This document shows positions 11,851-22,781 of a stretch of 64,000 nucleotides of DNA, in pieces. The translations under genes were made by a program, and so were the position numbers. The notes under the pieces were generated by a model, which had not been told where the DNA came from, did not search any database, and was given only the letters and a program-made list of their open reading frames with translations. Source of the stretch: Ascidia mentula (lineage: Eukaryota; Chordata; Ascidiacea; Phlebobranchia; Ascidiidae); assembly GCA_947561715.1 (NCBI GenBank), contig OX387201.1, positions 13,964,001 to 14,028,000 on the forward strand. Direction: 5' to 3'. Position 1 is the stretch's first letter. The number at the start of each line of letters is the position of its first letter.

Positions 11851-14800
11851 TCATTTAAACATGAGACGAATATCTTCGACATCTACCTTGCTATCACAAC
11901 TAAGCAGAAACTCGTCTTCAACTTCCGTTATGTCTTCCTGGCCATCATCTAAATCCGTGACTTCCTCCTCACCGTTGGTGTTGTTGACAGAATCATCAGG
12001 TCCAGATTCCTCTAAATCCGGAGGTTCCTCACTGTCTTGGAAAGGGAAAACCTCGGTCATGACACCTGTAAAACCACCGGCCGCTAAACCACCTACGCCA
12101 CCCATAGCAGCTGAACCACCTGCAACAACAGCCGCAGTGGAAAACTCAACAGCGGCTGCAAATGCGAGGAATGCAGGTAATGCGGCCAATGAAGCACATC
12201 CTGCAACTCCTACAGCGGCTGCTGCAATGCATGCAATGACTCGTTTGTTTCTTTTTCTGCGCTGTCTTTCCGAAATGTACATTTCTGCAAGTCGCTCCTT
12301 TAACCGTTTGAAAACCTGTTGTTGGGCATTTGGGTTTTTAATATCTCTGAATATTTCTTCCCTGTAGCGTCTTCCCTCCTCCAGAAAACATTCCTTTACT
12401 TTCGTATTGAGAAATTTGCCCGTCTGTAAATAAAATTACCTCATTTTGATGAAATGAAGTTACCTCATCGATTAGTTTCATTGTTCACAATTCATATTTC
12501 TGTCATAAGTTTGTGACTCGAATCGTATCAACTAAAATTAAATTGCGTTATAACAGTTAATTGCTTCACATGTTACCTACCTTCTCCACTTTTTGTTTCC
12601 ATTCTTCCACATATTTTTCAACAACATGCAAACCATTTATCACCTTTTAAACAGTAAAAACATTGTTACTTATTATTTTTTCATTAGTCATACAAAACGA
12701 TCACAAATCAACATTGCCCCCTTACTGGGCACAGCCAACGCGTTTTAAGTACTGATGATGAACAAATTATATTGTTTGAAATGCATGACCTAGCCATACT
12801 CAACAGCATACTTGCAGCTTTGACTTTTGACAAAATTATTCTGTTTATTGTCGCAATCATTAACATGACCAAAACATTAACAATACAGTCTCGAGCAAAC
12901 CTAACTTCTGGAGGTCTTCCATTTGTTAATAATTCACCTCAAATTCTCCTGAAATTTGTTCTTCTAACAACCCAATGTACAAATCATGGTTAGTGAACAA
13001 ATCCCTCCTAAGCATTTGCTTTGCTTCTTCATCAGCACATTCGTGTCGTAACTTTAATGACTTGCCTTTCCTTTCTTTAAACTACGAAATGTTTTACTGT
13101 TCATTACAAATAAGTTATGTTATTTAAGCAGTATTTCTGAAGACAAACAAACTGTCCCGTACTGCAGAAAACAATCAAATGTTTTGTTTATTTAGAAAAT
13201 TTTAACAAAATCTTTGCCATCATCACGAACGGTGTTGCTGGTTTATATTTTGCAATATGGGCCAATATCTTTGCCCCTCAAGAAATATAAGTCAAATGGT
13301 ATTTGATGTTAGGACAAATGTTTGCTTCAGTTTATTATTTTAGGGAAATACTTTCCTCAAGATACAAAATAATTAGCTAACATTTTGCCATACCGCTGCA
13401 GTGTTTAGAGCATAATGGGGAAATGAAAGATAAAGCTGTCAACAGCTGCACAGATGAGACCTTACATGTCGAAACAGTGCGTGTATACACCCTGTCTGCA
13501 GCTCTCCAATAATATGGCTTTTTTGCACATATATTGCGTTAAAGATATAGCATTTGAATACTTACATTTATCATTTGTGATTTGTAATGAGCAAAGCACA
13601 TTGACACTTTAAGTTTCATGTGATAATCATCATAGTCCTGCAAACATATAAAGTGAGATTTAAATAACACAACGAAAATGTTTTTTTTTTTCGTTACTTT
13701 GAAAGTGATTTTCGGTGCTAAAATTCTTTCTGGTGAAATAATTTTCTCCGCCAGATGTCTTGAAAGTTGCAGGAGTTTTTTGCCGGTTGGTGCTTCCAAA
13801 GTACTTTGTTCAATGTTTGATGAAATTAGGATCTCGTACAATTCCTCAACCATATCCCACATTTTCTTCTTTATAGCTGAAACGATTGTTGACAATTTAG
13901 ATGTGGATTGTGAATACACACACAAATGAAACTCATTTCGCATCACTCACCACTTCTTAGCTTCGAGTTAGTTGTTGCAACTTTACCACCTGGACGAGGA
14001 AGGAGAAAGTAATTTGATTTAAAAAAGCATTTGCTTAAATATTCACATTGCAAGCTGTTTCCAGACTGCCTGGATACATACTATGAAAATGAACTTATTA
14101 ATGAGAGATTTCGCTTGTACATCATGCAACTGTAGTTAGCTCACATCATAATACTCTTTTCCACCACCATGGCCAAAGCTGTACTCTTGAGGATTTTCCC
14201 AATCTCTGATCAGGAAACATACCCGCTTTGGGTTTTTATTCATCTGTAATGTAAACAGTATTTTGTAAACAGTATATGCTTTCTACTGCATAAAATGAAT
14301 ACAGCAATAACAGCGCACACTATAATGTTCGAATACTGTTTAATAATACAATGCTAACCAGCAAATTTGTAGCTTTAGCATCTCTATTCCAATTACTATT
14401 CAATGCAAGCATTATGTGTATCAGTGGCCAGGAAATTCAACTTACCTCTGAAAAGTTTGTCACTGAATTGGAAAAATATGTAAGCGCCTGAACAAAAACG
14501 TTTCGATGTTAGGACCTATACACATATCAACGAACTAATTTCTCATACGGTAAAAGAATCGACATCTCTGTAACCCAAACGATATTTGGTGTTATATATC
14601 TGCATGAAGCTAAGTGTTGAGCTTATGGTGAAAATTTCAGCTTCCTTGCATTCGATTGGGTCTCCTGCTTCGTTGCCAGCTGTGTCCATGAAGAAAACAG
14701 CAACCTGTGGATACATGATGTTGTACGAACATGCTGCATAAAAGTTTCTCGCGATTTATATAGAATATGGCAATAAATTGACCTATATACTGCTGGTTGA

Positions 14801-15867
14801 CGTACATTTTGTGTATTCCGTAAGTGTGCAGCGGACATCGATACATTTCAATCTTAGGTTATTTGTATATAAGTGGTTTATGAAAATGTGCTTGACCAAA
14901 TCGTATGTAACAACTATAAACATTGACGTAAGTTTCCATTTTGCAAAACCATATTTATTTTGCACATATATTCAATTATAATTAAATTTCCCTCAGCGCA
15001 AAAAGAGGTGATTCTGTCAAACGTGTTCGATTGTTCACTGGACACTCAATTTTTATTTGTATTCACCAAGGCACTAATATTCATGTTATTTGAAATAAGC
15101 TTTACAATCTGATACCCAATCAGAACGCATTCCATATTAAAAAACGAGTCGCGTGACTGACCGCTTATGTTGTGTTGCGTTTGCTGTGTTCACGGGATTT
15201 ATCCTACAAGTCTAATTGACAATGTAATATCGACATAATTTCGGCCCGTTACAAACTGAGGAGCTGCTGGTTTTACAATGCAATTTGGTAACTAGGCAAC
15301 AGGTCACTCGACCTTCATTGAGTCTATATTGCAGATTACAAGGACTGCAATACCTCATTTCCACCCTCTGCCTTCACGAAGATTGGTTCGGATGTGATAT
15401 AAACTCCTTTTGTAACAGGAGAAGTCTGTTGAATGGACTTAAATACTTGAGGTATTTCAAGATCATCATTTCCTTTATACCCCTTCACAACAAAATGTTT
15501 GCAAGCGTAATTTTATTAGATTTCTTAGTTAAATTTTGTCAAAAAGAAAAATCGGTAACTACGGTCGACCCAATTATGGTTTAAAAGCGAGTGCCAAGTA
15601 AGAAGAAAGACTGGATAAAAATGCAAACAGTGTTAAGTTTAAAACCAAACTTGATGCCGTATACCTCACCTTCTTAGTTTTGGTGTATTGTTTGTTTATT
15701 AGATATGTCAGAATGTTGAGAAGATAAGACTTTCCACTTCTCGTCGGTCCAACTATAGAGTAGATTGCAACTGGAATGTCGAGTAACTTCCATTTCTTGA
15801 TAATTTCTTCCAGGACATCGGGTTGAAACACAAGTTTTTCGTTTGTTAGACGTCGCGTTTCCAACAT
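11851..15867 (-). CDS. Atlastin-like GB1/RHD3 GTPase, gene B (intact, 11 exons)
   Basis: Exons: 15670-15867, 15354-15482, 14549-14704, 14446-14487, 14145-14243, 13951-14065, 13698-13876, 13566-13637, 12938-13081, 12581-12643, 11851-12423. They have GT-AG borders and join in phase to 589 residues. G motifs: P-loop GPTRSGKS (40-47), switch I Thr in SPVTKG (about 90), DTAG (116-119), RDW (188-190) followed by an atlastin-like ENPQEYSFG, then PRPGGKVAT. A helical middle region follows, then a basic RQRRKRNKR, a long Ala/Gly-rich hydrophobic segment (about 461-524) and an acidic tail. Atlastins are dynamin-superfamily GTPases that use a membrane hairpin to fuse ER membranes. Membrane anchoring here is inferred from the hydrophobic stretch. 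A guanylate-binding protein role in immunity is the alternative, since both belong to the GB1 class. Gene D is its inverted duplicate. Confidence 0.85.
13444..13503 (+). ncRNA. Hammerhead ribozyme relic inside intron 8 of gene B (antisense)
   Basis: Reads AGCTGCA, CAGATGA, GACC-TTACA-TGTC, GAAA, ACAG, the palindromic loop word GTGTATACAC, CTGT, C, TGCAGCT. Stems I and III are intact. The core has A in place of U4 and stem II has a mismatch, so activity is doubtful. It lies between gene B exons 8 and 9, on the strand opposite the gene. I saw no trace of the tail hairpins beside it. Confidence 0.6.
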
Positions 15868-16342
15868 GTTTAAATGTGAAACTTACATCTACGTTTTCTG
15901 CAAAATTGAGGCGTAAAATGATAATTTTTAATAAAAATCAATGTTTTTTTTTCCGAATTCGAAGAATAGCATCTAATAGCAAACGTTTTAGCTTGAATCT
16001 TTCAATAATATTTGCGGAGGTAAAGACAGATTTTTTGGTGAAACCGATGTTTCACACACCCTAGACTATATATATTTGCTTTGCTTATTTTTTGAATGGT
16101 TGTTCATTTTAGTCAGGATGTCGCTCTAGACAAGGCAATATCAGTCATACTGATTAAAACTTTTGGATAGGACATGCTCACAAATCACTGTGCAGTGTTA
16201 CTGGATTAACATATGTCTACAGTAATAACAAAACACCAACTAAAAACAGCACATTACCTTCATATTTCACAACAATTTTATTGTGCCTTATTATGTTACA
16301 TCTGGTTGCGAACAAAATGCAAAAGTTACCGTGTAACTTTTG

Positions 16343-17282
16343 CTGCAAGGCGTATTTAAGCAGGACTGCTCTCCGGGCGTAAATTAAACGTACTTTATTC
16401 TTCCGACGTTTCGTCTGCGATACAGCAAGATTTCATGAGGGTTTAACACCACAATGCAGACTTGAACCACACAAAATTCAAAATCACTAAAAGGGACACG
16501 CTTAATACCGCTTGTGATAGTTTTTAAAGACGAAGACCAAGCAAAAGTGGTTAGTGTCACCAAAGCTGCGTGGCGAAAAAAGCAATATCCCTCATCGATT
16601 TTAAGCGCGAAATCGACGTTAACGCCTAAGAATGTAATACCCACTAGCTGGACAGTGGTTATTTCGCACGTTCATGGCCTCACCCAAACACTGTAAAGGA
16701 TGCTGGCAGAATAAGGTATTTACACCAAGCTCCATAGAACGCTTGGAAGCCTGATCTCACGCCCAATTGCTACGGTGTATTTGATATCCAGCCGAGACTG
16801 CGATCGCATGTACATCTGCGAAGCCAGGAGGGCTTTCAAAACGAGGCCGCAACTTCGCACCGAAAAGCTAGCAAGACCGCGATGGCCAAGCTTTCGGTGA
16901 CACTTGGGCACGAAGTTGCCTTCGATGAAGCACAAGTTGTGGAGAAAGAGTTGGACCAAGACAAACGGCTTTGTCTTGGGATGCTCCACATCCATAAAAA
17001 AGCAGATGTTATAACGATAATGAACCATGTGTATATATTCCGGCAGTATACGAAAATATGTAACTGCTGTGCTCCCCACAATTTGCTTTCGCCCCTAACA
17101 CGTGATCCTACAAGCGGGGTTAACATGTCCCTTTTTTCGTTTTGTGATTTTGAATGTTGTGTGGTTCACGCTACAATTGTTTTGTTAAACACTGATGAAG
17201 TCTTGCTGTATGGCAGACGAAACGTCGGGTGAATAAAGTACGTTTATTTAAAACAGAAGAACAGTCTTGTTTGAATTGCAAA
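16343..17282 (+). mobile_element. Penelope-like element fragment with GIY-YIG remnant and inverted ends
   Basis: The two ends are inverted copies of each other: about 16,343-16,500 against about 17,125-17,282. Both contain GACGAAACGTCGG, the word CAGCAAGA(C/T)TT(C)AT and AGTACGTTTA or complements. Each end has the order CTNATGA, hairpin, GAAAC(GTC), at 16,405-16,439 (minus) and 17,192-17,226 (plus), as in the hammerhead motifs known from Penelope-like elements. Between them, plus-strand words such as RAFKTR, LGHEVAFDEAQVVEKE and LHIHKKAD resemble the GIY-YIG endonuclease end of Penelope-like retroelements. No reverse transcriptase is present, so this is an old 3' fragment. A related fragment occupies the matching place in the inverted duplicate at 60.4-61.0 kb. 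Confidence 0.6.
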
Positions 17283-17870
17283 AGTTAGGGGAGACCGGGG
17301 ATAGCTCGGACGGTTTTGGGGAAAATTGCTGACTATGCATTCCTGTAACCAAGTCATGTAAATCCTTTTTTTCGAAGCGACGACTTCATAATACAACTGA
17401 AAACACCCTTAGTTAGCAAATACATTGACCGGGATTTTACCGGTGTTACCATTTATACTTGAAAAATTCTTCCACATAAAGTAAGTTAAAAAAAAAGGTT
17501 AAATAATAAGGCTAGATTTGTGTCCAATTCACCCTATGAGTCGACCATACCAGGCGCAGTATTGCTTCAAGTCAAAAATGTCTTCACAGCAACAAGTTTT
17601 TTTCACTTTTATTTCCTGTCGAATCGGAACTTTTGGTGATGACGTTGGTAACAAACAGTTCGCATTCTCTCAAAACCCCACGATACTATGCGAATGCATC
17701 ATTTCACAAATAACAAATCTGGACTTATATATGAGAATCACTGCTCTGTTTAACATGTAAGAGATTGAGTGATTGGAAAATGACGCTGTTGTTTTGTGGT
17801 TTAGGATTTCAAAAATAAACACTCTGTTGTAAGTGACGGGCAAATTTAATTTAAAATTTTAAAATTTTAT
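17283..17870. other. Non-coding DNA, outer end of the left duplication arm
   Basis: No gene seen. About 17,630-17,850 is repeated in inverted orientation at about 58,590-58,810 (shared words include GATGACGTTGGTAA, GCATTCTCTCAAA and GTAAGTGACGGGC or complements). Similarity ends near 17,850, which places a duplication breakpoint there. Confidence 0.6.
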
Positions 17871-17904
17871 TTGTGCAAAGTTCGTCAACCAGACAGAACG
17901 ACAC

Positions 17905-20900
17905 AAACAAAAAGGCACTATTACTAGGATTCTTTGTGGACGTTGAACTGGCAGTACAAAGTAATAAAACTTTACAAAAGAACTTTGCACAAATAACCTC
18001 TGGCTGGTGGTTCCTGGTACTGCCAGCTGCTTTGTTTAAGTCAAAAAAACATGGAATGTGAGAATCCATGACTTTACTTTTGTGTCAAAGATTCTGTGCT
18101 TGCTGTGATTCAATAAATCACGAACTTTTACCTTGCGTATTGACGTACCTTCTGCTAAGGCTGCTTTATTTCGGATCTATACGTACGTCAACGCAGCATA
18201 ATCTCTTGTTGTTGCATTAATTATGGTTTAATTGTATCTACATACTATCCTCATCTTCTTCTTCAAAACCATGTGTTGACTTTCACGAAAAGCAGCATGA
18301 CGTCATTTTAACTTTGCCTGGTCACACTACGTTGACACAAACCGACAACAAATCTTGTTATTATCCTCTATGCAGAGGTTGCCATTGACCAAGACCCTAA
18401 ACCAAAAGATCCTGTAGTTTTTTCCATGTTTTACATTTCAAAAACTTTAACCACAAAACACTATTTTGCGACAATTGCATAACTGTATCCGTGACACTTC
18501 GTATTTTATTAGCTTTCTCGCGTTTTATTATTGTTTTTATAGACAATGAAGTCTTAAACGCCAAAACTGACAGATTTTAGCCTAAAATTAACGTTTCTGT
18601 GAGGCACCACATCACTATATAATTTCTCATACTGCACTAAGTTTATGGTTTTGATAATCTTGATAAATATAGCACAACGCCGATTTACATTTGACGCAAC
18701 CTACCAGCCAACTGTTGTGCATTTCAGTTTGGGTTTGTGAAAATCCTGAAATTAAACTTCTTCTTTTTTCTCATGAAAGACATCAAAAAGAAAGTTTTCA
18801 AAACTGTTTCCAAGAACAAGCCCTGGTCTCTGGAACTTTTTTTTTATTTAGGACTTTGTCGTTTCCCATGCCCACACATTCAGAAAAAACGAATTCCGCG
18901 ACTACAAAAATATCTTTTTGGGGACTACTACTGTTTTGCGACGACCAGCGTTCTGAAAAGTACACATAGTTACTATGGTGTTTACCTGAGCCCTTTCCAC
19001 AAGAAACAAGTTAGTTGAATGGCGCCCACAGACAGGACGAAAAAGGCATTAATTGCATACCGTCTAGTTCAAGGTGGAGTGAAATGTTATTTTGGTTCAT
19101 CGTGATATGATTAGTCGAATAACAGATAAGGCAATTAACGCTGAACTGGCCATTTTTACAGTGCGCTCTTTTATTCTTCTGCTTTAAATTTTCCACCCAC
19201 ACCACAGGCGGCGCTTGGGCCTATTTTACAATCACTGTTCAATACAGATTTGCTACTTGAAATCGTTTCAATGAATAACAATAGTCACGCCCCCGATACT
19301 AAAGGTTTTTGTCAAAACTATTTCATGTTTGTACTGAATGGAACGTGATAATTCCAAATGTGAGAATAGGTTAACCTGATGTGCATATTAGCATTGGTTT
19401 AAGCACTGAACATACCAAGCAAAGCCTCGTAAACTTGCACTTCAAACAAAATAGGCACTATTACTAGGATTCTTTGTGGACGTTTAACTGGCAGTACAAA
19501 GTAATAAAACTTTACAAAAGAACTTTGCACAAATAACCTCTGGCTGGTGGTTCCTGGTACTGCCAGCAGCTTTGGTTAAGTCGAAAAAACATGGAATGTG
19601 ATAATCCATGACTCTCCTTTTCTGTCAAAGATTCTGTGCTTACTATGTGTCAATAAATCATGAACTTTTACCTTGCGTATTCACGTACTTTCTGCTAAGG
19701 CTGCTTTATTTCGGATCTATACGTACGTCAACGCAGCATAATCTCTTGTTGTTTCATTAATTACGGTTTAATTGTATCTACATACTATCCTCACCTGCTC
19801 CAAAACAATGTATTGACTTTTACGAAAAGCAGCATGACGTCATTTTAAATTTGCCTGGTCACACTACGTTGACACAAACCGACAACAAATCGTGTTATAA
19901 TCCTCTATGCAGAGGTTGCCATTGACCAAGACCCTAAACCAAAAGATCCTGTAGTTTTTTCCATGTTTTACATTTCAAAAACTTTGACCACAAAACATTA
20001 TTTTGTGACAATTGCATAACTGCATTTGTGACACTTCGCATTTCATTATCTTTCTCGCGTTTTATTATTGTTTTTGTAGACAAGGAAGTCTTAAACGCCA
20101 AAACTGACAGATTTTAGCCTAAAATTAACGTTTCTGTGAGGCAACACATCACTATATATTTTCACATACTGCACTAAGTTTATGGTTTTGATAATCTTGA
20201 GAAATATAGCACAACGCCGATTTACATTTGACGCAACCTACCAGCCAACTGTTGTGCATTTCAGTTTGGGTTTGTGAAAAACCTGAAATTAAACTTCTTC
20301 TTTTTTCTCATGAAAGACATCAAAAAGAAAGTTTTCAAAACTGTTTCCAAGAACAAGCCCTGGTCTCTGGAACTTTTTTTTATTTAGGACTTTGTCGTTT
20401 CCCATGCCCACACATTCAGAAAAAACAAATTCCGCGACTACAAAGATATCTTCTTGGGGACTACTATTGTTTTGCGACGACCAGCGTTCTGAAAAGTACA
20501 CATAGTTACAATGGTGTTTACCTGATCCCTTTCCACGAGAAACAAGTTAGTCGAATGGCGCCCACAGACAGGACGAAAAAAGCATTATTTGCATACCATC
20601 TAGTTCAAGGTGGAGTAGATTGTTAATTTAGTTCATCGTGATATGATTAGTCGAATAACAGATAAGACAATACACGCTGAACTGGCCATTTTTATAGCGC
20701 GCCCACTCATTCTTCTGCTTTAAATTTTCCAACCGCACCACAGGCGGCGTTTTGGCCTATTTTAAAATCACTGTTCCGTACAGATTTGCTACTTGAAATC
20801 GTTTCAATGAATAACAATAGTCACACGCCCGATACTAAAGGTTTTTGTCAAAACAATTTCATGTTTGTACTGAATGGAACGTGATAATTCCAAATGTGAG

Positions 20901-21840
20901 AATAAGTTAACCTTATGTGCATATTAGCATTTGTTTAAGCACTGAACATACCAAGCAAAGCCTCGTAAACTTGCACTTCAAACAAAATAGGCACTATTAC
21001 TAGGATTCTTTGTGGACGTTGAACTGGCAGTACAAAGTAATAAAACTTTACAAAAGAACTTTGCACGAATAACCTCTGGCTGGTGGTTCCTGGTACTGCC
21101 AGCAGCTTTGTTTAAGTCAAAAAAACATGGAATGTGATAATCCATGACTCTCCTTTTCTGTCAAAGATTCTGTGCTTGCTATTTGTCAATAAATCACGAA
21201 CTTTTACCTTGCGTATTGACGTACCTTCTGTTAAGGCTGCTTTATTTCGGATCTATACGTACGTCAACGCAGCATAATCTCTTGTTGTTTCATTAATTAC
21301 GGTTTAATTGTATCTACATACTATCCTCACCTGCTCCAAAACAATGTATTGACTTTCACGAAAAGCAGCATGACGTCATTTTAACTTTGCCTGGTCACGT
21401 TGGCACAAACCGACAACAAATCTTGTTATAATCCTCTATGCAGAGGTTGCCATTGACCAAGATCGTAAACCAAAAGATCGTGTAGTTTCTTCCATGTTTT
21501 ACATTTCAAAAACTTTAACCACAAAACACTATTTTGCGACAATCACATAACTGTATCCGTGAAACTTCGTATTTTATTAGCTTTTTACATATTTTCGTCA
21601 TTTAACATCCGTATTTAGTCACGTAATCATGTCAGCGTAATGACAAAATATTCCTTACATTTAACGTTAGTATTTGTTGTAACGTTTATCTTTCTCAAGG
21701 CCCGTAAGACCTGTTTAAAACTAGTATAGGGTATATATGCCTAAATCAAAACCATAAAAGCGGTCAAACAAATAAGCTCTTCACACAACGAGTCATTCGC
21801 ATCACTGCCACACATGTATATTCTCAGGTCACCACACCTA
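17905..21840. repeat. Tandem array of a 1.54-kb repeat (two full units, one partial, plus end block)
   Basis: The word GGCACTATTACTAGGATTC recurs near 17,910, 19,454 and 20,991, giving units of about 1,544 and 1,537 bp, then about 600 bp of a third unit. A terminal block (about 21,585-21,840) ends the array and matches the end of the lone copy at 11,160-11,420. Units differ by a few percent and by small gaps. Short open frames inside (18,691 and 20,228) recur because the units are copies; they look like no known protein. There are no LTRs, terminal inverted repeats or transposase. The class is unknown. Confidence 0.75.
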
Positions 21841-22307
21841 GAACGTGTTTAACAACAAAACCATTTTTTATTTTTATTTTAGCTTAAATATCGCTCTTGC
21901 ACAGACGAAATTGAACCCCTGAAACACTTGGTTTCTTAGGTTTGTTATGCGCAATTAGTCCCACAAAAATTGGTAACCTCTTTTGCATTGAGAACAAAAC
22001 AGACCTATTTGCAGCTAGATGCAAGAGTAGAACAGAAATACAATTATCACTGAATATATTCCTTACTTTCTATGCACACTGAACGTACACAAAACAAACC
22101 TGCCATGTATCGAACAACGCTCAGCGATCTGCAGCTTAATCTCTGATCTTTGTTTAAGGCATGAAAGGTCCGAACATTGCCCCCGCTTATCCCACAAACT
22201 ATTTAACTAAGATAAGAGGTTAAGCCATAAGCTGTTTTTTATGTCATATCGGGCAAACAAACCTGCTGCCCCAGAACAAAGCTAATTTCTTCACAGTCCA
22301 GTCCAGT
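21841..22307. other. Non-coding flank left of the BEL/Pao element
   Basis: No gene, repeat or RNA recognised. It is the target-side DNA into which the retrotransposon inserted; the matching other side resumes at 29,149. Confidence 0.4.
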
Positions 22308-22312
22308 GGCAG

Positions 22313-22701
22313 TGTAACACGACCAGCTAGCCTTGTCACAGGGGTTTGACCGCACCGTCAGGAAAGAACAGTATTCTTTTATTCTGCCGCACAGTTAACA
22401 AACTGTGACACGTTCACAATACAAGATGCACAAGGACCGACTTCGAATAGCATTCGGTTGCACCAGGTGAATTTACGTTATGCAGTCACTATTTAAGTTA
22501 TCAACTTAAGTCAATTCACTGCAATTCACAACAGATATTTAATCACCAAAACAGTTTAATGCACGCGGACAAGTTCAACACGTGGCAAACATTAAGACTG
22601 CTGGCACTAGCCTTGCATCATACAGTTGGTAGGGGCATTATGACGTTTCCATTGTTGTGAAATTTCCTCACATGGAAAGTTACGCGCACAGAAATCTTAC
22701 A
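22313..22701 (-). repeat. 3' LTR of the BEL/Pao element
   Basis: Matches 28,760-29,148 over the full 389 bp. It adjoins a polypurine tract on its inner side and the GGCAG target duplication on its outer side. Confidence 0.93.
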
Positions 22702-22781
22702 CTCCCCCCCAAAATTGATAAGTCGCAGCGACGTTCAATTTTTACAACACAATTTCGACGCGCGTTTGTATCAATCGTTTA

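Noticed and set aside
11861-12367. Plus-strand open frame of 168 codons
   Set aside because: It is antisense to the last exon of gene B; its Ser/Pro/Ala-rich composition mirrors the Gly/Ala-rich and acidic coding strand.
18691-20626. Recurring 92- and 132-codon frames beginning MTQPTSQLLC
   Set aside because: They recur only because the 1.54-kb repeat is duplicated; the two copies change frame relative to each other and resemble no known protein.
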